NCBI GenBank assembly: GCA_014763785.1
Contig: JACXUS010000007.1
Span: 1-33,012 of the forward strand
Length of the DNA stretch: 33,012 nucleotides
Source: Sphingomonadales bacterium
Lineage (GTDB): Bacteria; Pseudomonadota; Alphaproteobacteria; Rhodobacterales; Rhodobacteraceae
Direction of reading: 5' to 3'
Shown piece by piece: positions 14,318-22,938 of the stretch. The notes beneath the pieces were generated by a model. That model was not told the DNA's origin and did no database searches. It saw nothing but the letters and a program-made list of their open reading frames with translations. The translations under genes were made by a program, and so were the position numbers. The first letter of the stretch is position 1, and the number at the start of each line of letters is the position of its first letter.

Positions 14318-15844
14318 ATGACATCGGTTGATTTGCTCGACTGGCAGGGTTTCCTGTCGGCCGGAAGCCTTGTGGATATCTTCGAGACAGGGGCCGTTTC
14401 GCATCCGGAGCGCCTGTTTATCTCGGATAAGCAGATCAAACTGACCTAGGGAGAGGCGCGCAAGGCGGTTGTGGGCTTCGCTGAAACCTATGGCGACCGG
14501 CTGCGCGGGCAGGACGTTGCGATGTTCATGAGCAACGGCTCAAACTTCTTCGTTACATACCTTGGAGTATTGTTTTAGGGCGGCCGCCCGGCCCTGTTGA
14601 ACGCGGCGATGCCGCGCAAATCCGGCGCCAGCCTGATGAGCAGCCTGCGTCCGGAAATGGTGTTCTCGGATCACCCGCTCGAGTTTGACGCGCGCGCGGT
14701 GCTTGTCGATCACGCGCGGATCGCGGTCTGGATCGAGGCCGCAGGCAGCCGGCCAAGCGCCTGCGGGCGCGGCGATGACCCGGCCACCTATCTCTATTCG
14801 GGCGGGACCACGGGCGTGCCCAAGCGGATCCTTTATACCCACCGCAAACTGGTCGAGGCGGGGGCACGGATGCAATGGGGCTGGCCGGTGCGCGCGGCCG
14901 AAGTGTTCCTGCCGATCGCGCCCTACAGCCATATCTATGGCTTCCTTGCGGGCATCTGCCTGCCGCTGCAATCGGGGGGGACCTCGATCGTGCCCGAGCG
15001 GTTTCACCCCGCCGACGTGCTCGACCTGATCGAGCGCGAGAAGGTGACGGTGCTGGGCGGCGGCCCGCCCGCGATCTATCAGGCGCTGATGGCCGATCCC
15101 CACCTCGACAGGCGCGATCTCAGCTCGTTGCGGGTCTGTCCGGGCGGCGGCGCGGCCTATCCGGTCGAGGTGCATCGGCGCTGGAAGGCGTTGACCGGGC
15201 TGACGATCTACGAAGGCTACGGCATGACCGAAGTCGCGCCGATCACCGTGAACACCGAGGCGCAGGGCCACCGCGCCGGTGCCGCGGGCAAGCCGGTGCC
15301 GGGCACCGAGGTCGATATCGTCGATCTGGAAACCGGGACGCGCTCCTTGCCGCGGGGCGAGGCGGGCGAAATTCGGGTGCGCGGCCCGCATATCATGCCG
15401 GGCTATTGCAACAATGCCGAGGAAACCGCCCTCGTGCTGCGCGATGGCTGGGTGCATACGGGCGATATCGGGGTGCTTGACGAGGCGGGCTTCCTGACCA
15501 TCACCGACCGCAAGAAGGACGTTATCATCCACAAAGGGTTCAACGTCTTCCCGCGCGAAGTCGAAGAGGCGATCATGTCGCATCCCTCCGTTGCCGCGGT
15601 CTGCGTGGTGGGCGCCCCGGACGAGCGCGCGGGCGAGATCGTGGTGGCCTATGTCACCCTGCGCGACGGCCATGTGATCGACCAAGAGGCGCTGTGCAAC
15701 GAAAGCAAGCAGTTCCTCGTGACCTACAAACTGCCGGGACGGGTCGAGTTTCTGGACGCCTTGCCGCTGACACCGGCCGGGAAAGTCGATCGCCTCGCCC
15801 TCAGGGCCCGTGCGCGCGCATCGCGGGAGACGATGAGCGCCTGA
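14318..15844 (+). pseudogene. Acyl-CoA synthetase (AMP-forming) interrupted by two in-frame TAG codons
   Basis: One reading frame of 509 codons encodes an ANL-superfamily acid-CoA ligase but holds TAG at 14447-14449 and again at 14576-14578. Similarity continues across both: N-terminus (DWQGFLSAGSLVDIFETGAVSHPERLFI), between the stops (GEARKAVVGFAETYGDRLRGQDVAMFMSNG) and after them (GGRPALLNAAMP). The remaining motifs are intact: YSGGTTGVPKRI phosphate loop, YEGYGMTEVAP, HTGDIGVLDEAGFLTITDRKKDVI and the catalytic Lys in PLTPAGKVDR. The open part after the second stop has ATGs at 14609 and 14636, but a start there would drop about 100 residues of the N-terminal domain. Either the gene is dead, or TAG is read through. 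If active it would activate an aromatic substrate or the acid released by the C-C hydrolase. Confidence 0.8.
14555..14572. promoter_or_regulatory. Second operator-like inverted repeat, inside the ligase frame
   Basis: ACATAC-CTTGGA-GTATTG matches the 14249 palindrome (CAATAC-N6-GTATTG) in both half-site cores and spacing. It falls just before the second TAG codon and is encoded by several codons unusual for this DNA (ACA, CTT, GGA, GTA, TTG). Confidence 0.5.
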
Positions 15845-15887
15845 CGGTTTGAAGACCCACCTGTGTTGATAGGGAGGAAACACAGAC

Positions 15888-16934
15888 ATGGCGACACGGA
15901 TTCATCGCCGCACCATACTCAAAGGTATTGCCGGGGCCGCGGCGGCCAGCATGGCGGGCCTGCCCGCCCGCGCGGCCGAGACGCTCGTGCTCAATTACAA
16001 CCAATGGTTCCCGAGCGGGCATTGGTCGCAGGCCGAAGGCCTCTACAAGTGGTTCGACCAGATCGCCGAAGTCACCGAGGGGCGGGTCAAGGTTCAGGCC
16101 TCGGCCAAGCCGCTGGCCCCGCCCAACCGCAATTATCAGGCGGTGATCGACGGCGTGGCCGATATCGCCTGGGGTCCGCATGGCTATACGCCGGGGGTGT
16201 TTCCGCTGACCGAGATGGTCGAGCTGCCCTTCATCACCAAGGATGCGGGCGTCTCGTCGCAGGCCTATTGGCGGCTGTGGAAGGCCCATTTCGAGCCGAC
16301 CGGCATGCAGCGCGATGTCGTGACGCTGGCGATGCATGTGACCGCGGGCGGCAATATCTCGATGCGCAAGGCGCCGGTCACCTCGATGGCCGATCTCCGG
16401 GGCAAGAAGATGCGGGTGCCCACCCCGGTCGTGGGCCGGGTGCTGCAGGCGCAGGGCGTCGTGCCGGTATCGGGTTCGCTGACCGAGCTGCGCGAAATGC
16501 TCTCGCGCGGGATCGTCGACGGGACGGTGATCTCGGACGGGCTGATCACCGGCTTCAAGGTCGATGAGGATGTGCAGGGCGTGACCCGGGTGCCGGGCGG
16601 GATCTTCTCGAATTCGGCTTTCGTCATCATGAACCGGGGCAAATGGGACCAGATCAGCCCGGCAGATCAGGCCGCGATCATGGCCATCTCGGGCGAGGCG
16701 CTGTCGCATCGAATGGGCGCGCTGTGGCAGGCCAATGACCTGATCGCGGGCGAGATGTTCCGCGCGCGTCTGGGCGCGGCCTATGTCACCGCCTCCGACA
16801 GCTTCATGGCCGAAATCGCCGCGGCCTTCTCGGGCGAGCTGGACGCGTGGAAAGCGACCGCAACGGGCCTTGGCATCGACGCCGCGGCGGCGGTGGCCTT
16901 CTACAACGCCGAGATCGAAGGGCTCAGCCGGTAA
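15888..16934 (+). CDS. dctP: TRAP transporter substrate-binding protein (DctP family)
   Basis: 348-residue periplasmic solute-binding protein of a tripartite ATP-independent transporter. The N-terminus HRRTILKG followed by a hydrophobic Ala-rich stretch ending PARAAE is a twin-arginine signal, so it may be exported folded. The mature part has family features: DQIAEVTEGRVKVQ, the DLRGKKMRVPTP motif with the Arg that binds a carboxylate, and NSAFVIMNRGKWDQISPADQAAI. A carboxylate-bearing, probably aromatic, ligand is inferred from the downstream catabolic genes. A GGGAGG site lies ahead of the ATG, and the stop overlaps the dctQ start by one base (TAATG). An operator-like repeat sits at 15913-15930 inside the signal-peptide codons. 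Confidence 0.92.
   Translation: MATRIHRRTILKGIAGAAAASMAGLPARAAETLVLNYNQWFPSGHWSQAEGLYKWFDQIAEVTEGRVKVQASAKPLAPPNRNYQAVIDGVADIAWGPHGYTPGVFPLTEMVELPFITKDAGVSSQAYWRLWKAHFEPTGMQRDVVTLAMHVTAGGNISMRKAPVTSMADLRGKKMRVPTPVVGRVLQAQGVVPVSGSLTELREMLSRGIVDGTVISDGLITGFKVDEDVQGVTRVPGGIFSNSAFVIMNRGKWDQISPADQAAIMAISGEALSHRMGALWQANDLIAGEMFRARLGAAYVTASDSFMAEIAAAFSGELDAWKATATGLGIDAAAAVAFYNAEIEGLSR
15913..15930. promoter_or_regulatory. Third operator-like inverted repeat, in the dctP signal-peptide codons
   Basis: CCATAC-TCAAAG-GTATTG differs from the perfect palindrome at 14249 at only one of twelve arm positions. It uses a rare ATA codon within the Tat signal. It could be a roadblock or auxiliary operator, or chance similarity. 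Confidence 0.4.
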
Positions 16935-17431
16935 TGCACCCGCATGATCTGATGAAATATGCGCAGTGGCCCTTCCGCGCTCTGGCTGGCGTGGCCCTTG
17001 TGGCGCTGGTCGTGATCACCGCGGTCGATGTCATCGGCCGGGTGGTCCTGTCGCGCCCGCTGGGCTTTGCCTATGAGCTGGTCGGCCTGCTGCTGGGGGT
17101 TGCGGTCTATGCCGGGCTGATCGGCATGAACTGGACCCGCGACCACATCCGCATCGACCTGATCGAGGGCGTGCTCTGCCGCTTCCCGCGCTTCGATCGG
17201 CTGCGGGCGGGCGTGGTCTGGGGGCTGGAGGTCGTCTTCTTCACCCTCGTCGCGCTTTATGTGGCGCGGCAGGCGATGCAGATGCAGCGCTGGCACGAGA
17301 CCTTCCTGTTCCTGCCGCTCGAAAAATGGATGCCGCTCGCGGTCTACGCGGGCTTCGCAGCCCTTGCAGCCCTCAGCACGGTTCTGGCCGCCGTGCCCCT
17401 GCTGAGGGCCCGCATCGAGGATTTGAAATGA
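16934..17431 (+). CDS. dctQ: TRAP transporter small membrane subunit (DctQ family)
   Basis: 165-residue membrane protein with four predicted helices (about 14-36, 46-64, 91-113, 127-150). The VDVIGRVVLSRPLGFAYELVGLLLGVAVYAGLI segment and TRDHIRIDLIEG loop are characteristic of DctQ. It pairs with DctM to form the sodium-driven uptake complex. The start overlaps the dctP stop by one base, and its stop overlaps dctM in an ATGA, so the three subunits are translationally coupled. Confidence 0.92.
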   Translation: MHPHDLMKYAQWPFRALAGVALVALVVITAVDVIGRVVLSRPLGFAYELVGLLLGVAVYAGLIGMNWTRDHIRIDLIEGVLCRFPRFDRLRAGVVWGLEVVFFTLVALYVARQAMQMQRWHETFLFLPLEKWMPLAVYAGFAALAALSTVLAAVPLLRARIEDLK

Positions 17432-18717
17432 TCATCGGATTGGCATTTCTCGCCCTCATGGTGCTGCTGTTCCTGCGCACCCCGATTGCGGTGGCGACGG
17501 GGCTGGTCGGGCTGGCGGGGCTGGCCGCGTTTCAGGGCTGGCCCGCGGCCCTCTCGCAGGTCGGCATCATCGCTTCCGAGACGGTTCTGACCTATGAATT
17601 CGCGGTGATCCCGCTGTTCATCGTGATGGGCGCCTTCATCGCGCATTCGGGCATCGCCGAAGAGCTGTTCCGCGCCTGCTATGCGCTGGTCGGGCATTGG
17701 CGCGGCGGACTCGCGCTGTCGACCATCGTGGCCTGCGGCGGGTTCGGCGCGGTCTCGGGCTCGTCGCTGGCGACGGCGGCCACGATGTCGCGCATCGCTT
17801 ACCCGCAGATGAAGCGCTATGGCTACAACACCCCCCTTGCCACCGGCGCGATTGCCGCGGGCGGCACCCTTGGCATCCTGATCCCGCCCTCGATCGCGCT
17901 GGTCTTCTACGGCATCATGACCGAGACCGATATCGGCGCGCTCTTTATGGCCGGGATCGTGCCGGGCATTCTGGGGATGTTCCTCTATGCGGCGGCGGTG
18001 CTCTGGACCGTGCTGCGCGACCCGCAGGCGGGGCCCGCGGGCCGGAAAATGACCCTGCCCGAGCGGCTCCGGGCGCTGGCGGGGGTCTGGCCGGTGGTCC
18101 TGCTGTTCGGGGTCGTGATGGGCGGGATCTATGGCGGGCTGTTTTCCCCCACCGAAAGCGCCGGGATCGGGGCCTTCGGGGCGCTGCTGATCGCGGCGCT
18201 GCGCGGGCGGCTGAGCCTGCGGATGCTTCGGACCTCGCTCAGCGACGGGATATCGACCACCGTATCGCTGATGATGATCCTGATCGGCAGCTTCCTGTTT
18301 GCCAATCTCGTCAATGTCGCGCGGGTGCCGCAAGCGCTGGTCAGCGGGATCGAGGCCATGGCCGTGCCGCCGCTGGCGGTGATCTTCCTGATCATCCTGA
18401 TCTATGTGGTGCTGGGCTGTGTGCTGGAAAGCATCTCGATGATGCTTCTGACCGTGCCGGTGTTCTTCCCGCTGATCGTTTCGCTCGGCTACGACCCGAT
18501 CTGGTTCGGTGTTCTGGTCGTGGTGGTGGTCGAGATTTCGCTGATCACACCGCCCATCGGGCTGAATGTCTTCATCCTCAACGCCGTGCTGCGCGATGTG
18601 CAGCTGACCGAGATCTTTCGCGGCGTGGTGCCCTTCATCGCGGCCGATGTGGCGCGGGTTCTGCTCGTGGTCTTCATCCCGGCGCTGTCACTCACCCTGC
18701 CATATCTGCTGAAATAG
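17428..18717 (+). CDS. dctM: TRAP transporter large membrane subunit (DctM family)
   Basis: 429-residue permease with about twelve hydrophobic helices, the ion-coupled translocation subunit of the TRAP system. Conserved elements include FLRTPIAVATGLVGLAG, GGFGAVSGSSLATAATMSRIAYPQMKRYGY, GTLGILIPPSIALVFYG and EISLITPPIGLNVFI. The SGSS/ATAA and PPS motifs belong to the substrate and Na-binding hairpins. Length is usual for the family. ATGA overlap with dctQ; the next gene, a hydrolase, starts nine bases after the stop behind a GGAGG site, tying transport and catabolism in one transcript. Confidence 0.93.
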   Translation: MIIGLAFLALMVLLFLRTPIAVATGLVGLAGLAAFQGWPAALSQVGIIASETVLTYEFAVIPLFIVMGAFIAHSGIAEELFRACYALVGHWRGGLALSTIVACGGFGAVSGSSLATAATMSRIAYPQMKRYGYNTPLATGAIAAGGTLGILIPPSIALVFYGIMTETDIGALFMAGIVPGILGMFLYAAAVLWTVLRDPQAGPAGRKMTLPERLRALAGVWPVVLLFGVVMGGIYGGLFSPTESAGIGAFGALLIAALRGRLSLRMLRTSLSDGISTTVSLMMILIGSFLFANLVNVARVPQALVSGIEAMAVPPLAVIFLIILIYVVLGCVLESISMMLLTVPVFFPLIVSLGYDPIWFGVLVVVVVEISLITPPIGLNVFILNAVLRDVQLTEIFRGVVPFIAADVARVLLVVFIPALSLTLPYLLK

Positions 18718-18726
18718 GAGGGCTTC

Positions 18727-19554
18727 ATGCTCGACACCGACATTCAAACGCTGTCGCTGATTGCGGCGGATCACAAGACCAACCTGCATCGCGCGGGCAC
18801 GGGCAAGCCGGTCGCGCTGCTGCATGGCTCGGGGGCGGGGGTCTCGGCCTGGGCCAACTGGCGCAAGGTCATCGCGCCGCTGTCGCAGGGGTTCGACATC
18901 ATCGCCCCCGATATCGCGGGCTTTGGCGCGACCGAGCTGAAACCCGACACGCAGTATACGATCCTGCTCTGGGTCGAGCATTTCATCGGCATTCTCGACG
19001 CGCTGGGGATCGAGAAGATCTCGGTCGTGGGCAATTCCTTCGGCGGGGCGCTGGGGCTGATGACGGCGATCAACCACCCCGAGCGGATCGACCGGCTGGT
19101 GTTGCTCGGCACGCCCTGCGGACAGTTCCCGCTGACCGAGGGGCTGCGCGCGCAGGGCGAGTTTGACGGGACCCTGCCCTCGATGCGCCGGGCGATCAGC
19201 TATTTCCCCTATGATGCCTCGATCATCACCGAGGATCTGATCGCGGCGCGTTTTGAGGCCGCGACCCGCGATGGCGCGCTCGAGGCCTTCCGCAAGCTGA
19301 TGCCGCCGCCCACCGGCGAGACGCCGATCGTGCGCGGCATCCCCGAAAAGCTGCTGCGCAAGGTCCCGCACAAGACCCTGATCCTGCACGGCCGCGAGGA
19401 TCGCGTGGTGCCCTATGAGCGCGCGCTGGACATGCACCAATGGCTGGAAAACTCGCAGCTGCATTCCTTCGGCAAATGCGGCCACTGGGTCCAGATCGAG
19501 CGCGAGGTAGAATTCCTGAACCTTGTCAAAGACTTCCTTGGAGGTGACGCATGA
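18727..19554 (+). CDS. Meta-cleavage product (C-C bond) alpha/beta hydrolase
   Basis: 275-residue alpha/beta-hydrolase that splits a ring-fission product into 2-hydroxypenta-2,4-dienoate and a carboxylic acid. The triad is Ser104 (GNSFGG), Asp225 (HGREDRVVP) and His253 (GHWVQIE). HGSGAGVSAWANW (33-45) forms the oxyanion loop seen in MhpC, BphD, CarC and related C-C hydrolases. Its place beside an extradiol dioxygenase makes this role much more likely than a general esterase. Since the products enter the hydratase-aldolase route encoded further on, the ring carries a carbon side chain or second ring. ATGA overlap with the next gene. Confidence 0.9.
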   Translation: MLDTDIQTLSLIAADHKTNLHRAGTGKPVALLHGSGAGVSAWANWRKVIAPLSQGFDIIAPDIAGFGATELKPDTQYTILLWVEHFIGILDALGIEKISVVGNSFGGALGLMTAINHPERIDRLVLLGTPCGQFPLTEGLRAQGEFDGTLPSMRRAISYFPYDASIITEDLIAARFEAATRDGALEAFRKLMPPPTGETPIVRGIPEKLLRKVPHKTLILHGREDRVVPYERALDMHQWLENSQLHSFGKCGHWVQIEREVEFLNLVKDFLGGDA

Positions 19555-19808
19555 GCCGCAACACGCTGGAAAAGGTGCTTTACGACCTGTCCACCTCGGG
19601 CGCGCACAAGAAGAAATTCGCCGAAGACCCCGAGACATTCCTCAGCCGCTATCAGCTTGTCGAGGACGAGCGCGCCCTGATCCGCGACTACAAGGTGCGC
19701 GCGCTGGCCGATCTGGGCGTCAACACCATGCTGACCTGGGGCTTCTGGCTGCAGGCCGGGAAATCGAACCGCGAATATCTCAAGGTCATGAAGCGCGAGG
19801 AGGCGTAA
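19551..19808 (+). CDS. Extradiol dioxygenase small subunit, LigA-like
   Basis: 85-residue all-helical protein of the LigA superfamily, the alpha subunit of class III (type II) extradiol dioxygenases such as protocatechuate 4,5-dioxygenase LigAB and aminobiphenyldiol dioxygenase CarBaBb. Features are FAEDPETFLSRYQLVEDERALIRDYKVRALADLGVNTMLTWGF, where the small subunit caps the active site of the large one. It is shorter than LigA of Sphingobium and close to CarBa. ATGA overlap with the hydrolase and two bases from the large-subunit start show it is made with its partner. Confidence 0.88.
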   Translation: MSRNTLEKVLYDLSTSGAHKKKFAEDPETFLSRYQLVEDERALIRDYKVRALADLGVNTMLTWGFWLQAGKSNREYLKVMKREEA

Positions 19809-19810
19809 TT

Positions 19811-20644
19811 ATGGCGACGATCGTCGGGGGCTTTGTCGCCCCGCATAACCCGGTGATGTATTTCAACCCGCAAGGCGCCTCGCAAGAGCAGTCCGACGCC
19901 TGCTATGCCGCCTATGCGGCGATGGCTGAACGGATCAAGGCGCTTGAGGCCGACGCCGCCATCGTGATCGGCTGCGACCATTACATCCTCTTCGGGACCG
20001 AATGCCTGCCGCCCTATGTGATCTCGACCGGCGAGATCGAGGGGCCGGTGGACCAGTTGCCCGGCCTCAGGCGCAAGCCGCTGCCCTCGCATGGCGCGCT
20101 GGGCGAGCATATCGCCAAGGTCGGCCGTGAGACCGGCTTCGACTGGACCGTGGGCCGCGCGCTCAATGTCGATCACTCGGTCGCGGTGCCCAATCACCTG
20201 ATGCTGGAGCCCACCGGCCGGGACATCCCGCTTGTGGCCGTGATGCTGGCCTGTGGTGTGGACCCCTATCTGCCGATGAAACGCGCCTGGGATCTGGGCG
20301 AGCATATCGCCGATGCGGTCGCCAGCTACCCGGGCACCGAGCGCGTGGTGGTGATCGGCTCGGGCGGCATTTCGCACCATGTCGGCGACGAGCGCATGGG
20401 CGAGGTGAACCCGGAGTTCGACCGCAGGATCCTCGATATCGTCACCCGCGGCGACAAGGCGGCGATGCTGGCGCTGAGCGATGCGGAAATCCTGCGCGAG
20501 GGCGGCAACGGCGCGATGGAGATCCGCACCTATGCCTGCGCAATGGCCGCGACCCGCGCCGCGGGCGGCCGGGTCATCGGCTATGAGCCGGTCGAGGGCT
20601 GGGTCACCGGCATGGGCTTTGCCGAACTCGAGGTGGCGGCATGA
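19811..20644 (+). CDS. Extradiol ring-cleavage dioxygenase large subunit, LigB-like
   Basis: 277-residue Fe(II) enzyme of the LigB superfamily that opens a catechol-type ring next to the hydroxyl pair with O2. Expected ligands are in place: His12 (VAPHNP), His57 (IGCDHYIL) and Glu237 (GAMEIRTY); His189 in GGISHH corresponds to the acid/base His of LigB. Size and partner resemble CarBb or LigB, not the single-subunit MhpB. Together with the Rieske oxygenase genes its substrate should be the dihydroxylated product of that system. Its ATG follows the small subunit by two bases, and its stop overlaps the ferredoxin start (ATGA). Confidence 0.92.
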   Translation: MATIVGGFVAPHNPVMYFNPQGASQEQSDACYAAYAAMAERIKALEADAAIVIGCDHYILFGTECLPPYVISTGEIEGPVDQLPGLRRKPLPSHGALGEHIAKVGRETGFDWTVGRALNVDHSVAVPNHLMLEPTGRDIPLVAVMLACGVDPYLPMKRAWDLGEHIADAVASYPGTERVVVIGSGGISHHVGDERMGEVNPEFDRRILDIVTRGDKAAMLALSDAEILREGGNGAMEIRTYACAMAATRAAGGRVIGYEPVEGWVTGMGFAELEVAA

Positions 20645-20970
20645 TCATCGAGATCTGCGACAGCGCCGCGATCCCCGAAGGCGAGATCCGCCGCTTCGAG
20701 CCCGAAGGCTTCGCCCCGATCGCCGTGGCGCGCCACGAGGGGCGGCTCTACGTCTTCCCCGACCGCTGCCCGCATGCCGACGAAAGCCTCGCCGAGGGCT
20801 GGCTCGAGGACGGGCGCGTGGTCTGCGGCGTGCATTTCGCCGAATTCGAGCTGGACACCGGCAAGGTGCATAACCCGCCCGTCGGCTGCCCCAACCTGTC
20901 TTTCTTCAGATGCGAGGACCGCGACGGCAAGGTCTTCGCCACCCTCACCGGAGGACCCGAATATGTGTGA
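20641..20970 (+). CDS. Rieske [2Fe-2S] ferredoxin of the ring-hydroxylating oxygenase
   Basis: 109-residue soluble ferredoxin that carries electrons from the reductase to the oxygenase. Cluster ligands are Cys43 and His45 (CPHADESL) and Cys62 and His65 (CGVHFAEF), with the usual 16-residue gap. The segment FELDTGKVHNPPVGCPNLSFFRCEDRDGKVF follows the typical Rieske end. It overlaps the LigB-like gene by four bases and the alpha-subunit gene by eight. The reductase that should feed it is encoded at 28127, past the tetR gene. Confidence 0.93.
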   Translation: MIIEICDSAAIPEGEIRRFEPEGFAPIAVARHEGRLYVFPDRCPHADESLAEGWLEDGRVVCGVHFAEFELDTGKVHNPPVGCPNLSFFRCEDRDGKVFATLTGGPEYV

Positions 20971-22363
20971 CACAGGATGCGCCGGAAACGCCGGCCGCCC
21001 GAACATGGCCCCGGTCTATCCCAAGGCCGGACGCTATCCCGACTATGCCCGGCTGGTGGATCGCAACCGCGCGCAGGTCGACCGCCGCGTCTTCGTGGAC
21101 GAGGGCGTCTATCAGGCCGAACTGCAGCAGATCTTCGCCCGATCGTGGCTGTTTCTGGCGCATGAGAGCCAGATCCCGAACCCGGGCGATTTCATCCGCA
21201 CCTCGATGGGCGAAGATGACGTGATCGTGGTGCGCCAGCGGGACCGGACGGTCCGGGCCTTCCTCAATTCCTGCCCGCACCGGGGCAACCGGGTCTGCAT
21301 GGTCGATGCCGGCAGCAAGGCGCGCGGCTTCATCTGCAACTATCACGGCTGGTCCTTCGGGATCGACGGCGGCCTGCGCGGCACCGATGGCAAGGTCTAT
21401 GAGAAGGACGAAACCTTCGAGAAGGCGCAGATCGGCCTGACCCCCGTCGCGCAGGTGGACAGCTACAAGGGCCTGATCTTCGGCACGTTCGATCCGAATG
21501 CCCCCTCGCTGCTGGAGTTCTTCGGGCCCTTCACCTTCTATCTCGATATCATGCTCGACAACGATGAGGGCGGGACCGAATTCATCGGCGGCGCGATCAA
21601 ATCCGAGATCGACTGCAACTGGAAATTCCCGGCCGAGAATTTCGTCGGCGACATCCTGCATGCGTTCTGGACCCATCAGTCCGGCGCGCAGGCGATCCTT
21701 GGCGGCGGTGTCGATCTTGGCAAACGCTATGACGAGCTGGCGTTTCAGGCCTCGGTCTATGGCCATGGCATCGAAACCAACCTCGACAAGGTCGGCAACA
21801 CCCGCACGCTGGGCTATCCCGAGCTGGTCGATTACGTCTTCGACCTGTCGGAACGCGCCCGCGACCGGCTGGGCGATCTGCGCTCGCGGGCGATCGGGGC
21901 GATTTCGTCCTGCACCATCTTCCCGAATTTCTCCTTCCTGCCGGGGCAGAACACCTTCCGCGTCTGGCACCCGCGCGGGCCGGGCAAGATCGAGCTGGTG
22001 GTCTGGACGCTGGTCAACAAGAACGCCCCCGATCACATCAAGGAGCTGTATCGCAAGGGCGTGATGATGACCTTCTCTCCGGGCGGGGTCTTCGAGATGG
22101 ATGACGGCGAGAACTGGGAATATTCGACCCGCGTCAATCAGGGCTTCGTCACGCGTCAGCAACCGCTGCATTACGCGCTGGGACTGCAAAGCGCCGATCT
22201 GGACCGCGATCTGCCCGGGCATATTCACAAGGGCTCGCTCAACGATGCCAATCAGCGGCTGTTCTACACCCGCTGGGCGGAATTCATGGAACATGACAAC
22301 TGGACCGATCTGCAGAACGGTGAAACCGCGCCGCCGCAGAAAACGGCCAGCGCGGCGGAGTGA
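20963..22363 (+). CDS. Ring-hydroxylating dioxygenase alpha subunit
   Basis: 466-residue catalytic subunit that adds both atoms of O2 to an aromatic ring. The Rieske centre is Cys104/His106 (CPHRGNRVC) and Cys125/His128 (CNYHGWSF). The mononuclear iron site follows Asp-x2-His-x4-His at GDILHAFWTH (Asp230, His233, His238). Length matches three- or four-component dioxygenases of the naphthalene/biphenyl/benzoate superfamily. The start at 20963 has a GGAGG site and an N-terminus with Cys2 and Cys6; a start at MAPVYPKAG (21005) is possible. It sits with a beta subunit and ferredoxin, so an alpha3beta3 enzyme is expected. The substrate cannot be deduced without phylogeny. Confidence 0.93.
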   Translation: MCDTGCAGNAGRPNMAPVYPKAGRYPDYARLVDRNRAQVDRRVFVDEGVYQAELQQIFARSWLFLAHESQIPNPGDFIRTSMGEDDVIVVRQRDRTVRAFLNSCPHRGNRVCMVDAGSKARGFICNYHGWSFGIDGGLRGTDGKVYEKDETFEKAQIGLTPVAQVDSYKGLIFGTFDPNAPSLLEFFGPFTFYLDIMLDNDEGGTEFIGGAIKSEIDCNWKFPAENFVGDILHAFWTHQSGAQAILGGGVDLGKRYDELAFQASVYGHGIETNLDKVGNTRTLGYPELVDYVFDLSERARDRLGDLRSRAIGAISSCTIFPNFSFLPGQNTFRVWHPRGPGKIELVVWTLVNKNAPDHIKELYRKGVMMTFSPGGVFEMDDGENWEYSTRVNQGFVTRQQPLHYALGLQSADLDRDLPGHIHKGSLNDANQRLFYTRWAEFMEHDNWTDLQNGETAPPQKTASAAE

Positions 22364-22367
22364 GGAC

Positions 22368-22925
22368 ATGCTGGATCTGCTCGATATTTCCAAACCCTTC
22401 GCCGATCTCGACGCGCCCGTCGATCTGGAGACCGAACGCGCGATCACCCGCTGGCTGCATGCCGAGGTGCGCCTGCTCGACGCCGAGCGCTATCAGGAAT
22501 GGCTGACGCGCTGCATCGACCCGGACATCCGCTATTGGATGCCCGATATGGAAACGCGCCGGCGCGACGATCCGCGCGGCATGTTCGCCTATGGCGAGGC
22601 GGCCTATTTCGACGACAGCTGGAAGGAACTCGAAATCCGCGTGAAGCGCTATAACGAGCCCTCGGCCTGGGCCGACAACCCGCAGACGCGGCATCTGCAT
22701 CAGATCTCGAATATCGAGGTGAATGCGACCGAGGATCCCACGCTTTTTGCGGTGCATTCGGTCTTTACCAATGTGCGCAACCGCAACGAGGCGGATCAGG
22801 ATATCGTCCATGGCCGCCGCGAGGATGTGCTGCGCGCGGGGCCGGGCGGCTATCGCCTGCTGCGCCGCCGGGTGTTCATCGTGCAGAACGTCCTGCTGTC
22901 GAAAAACCTCAATACGTTCTTCTGA
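22368..22925 (+). CDS. Ring-hydroxylating dioxygenase beta subunit
   Basis: 185-residue SnoaL/NTF2-like protein that packs against the alpha subunit. Recognisable features are ITRWLHAEVRLLDAERYQEWLTRCIDPDIRYWMP near the N-terminus and the C-terminal RREDVLRAGPGGYRLLRRRVFIVQNVLLSKNLNTFF, with the nearly invariant RRR-ended strand. Length fits benzene/biphenyl-type beta subunits. It starts four bases after the alpha stop, with a GAGGAC site overlapping that stop, so expression is coupled. Confidence 0.93.
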   Translation: MLDLLDISKPFADLDAPVDLETERAITRWLHAEVRLLDAERYQEWLTRCIDPDIRYWMPDMETRRRDDPRGMFAYGEAAYFDDSWKELEIRVKRYNEPSAWADNPQTRHLHQISNIEVNATEDPTLFAVHSVFTNVRNRNEADQDIVHGRREDVLRAGPGGYRLLRRRVFIVQNVLLSKNLNTFF

Positions 22926-22938
22926 TGGTGGGGGTCTG

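Noticed and set aside
14318-14449. Separate 43-residue leader peptide gene before the CoA ligase
   Set aside because: Its product reads as the normal N-terminus of the ligase in the same frame as the rest, so an interrupted gene explains it better. Attenuation-type hairpins were not seen.
14447-14578. Pyrrolysine encoded by the two TAG codons
   Set aside because: No pylT/pylS-like gene is in the window, the positions do not look like functional sites for such a residue, and the pathway is not known from this lineage.
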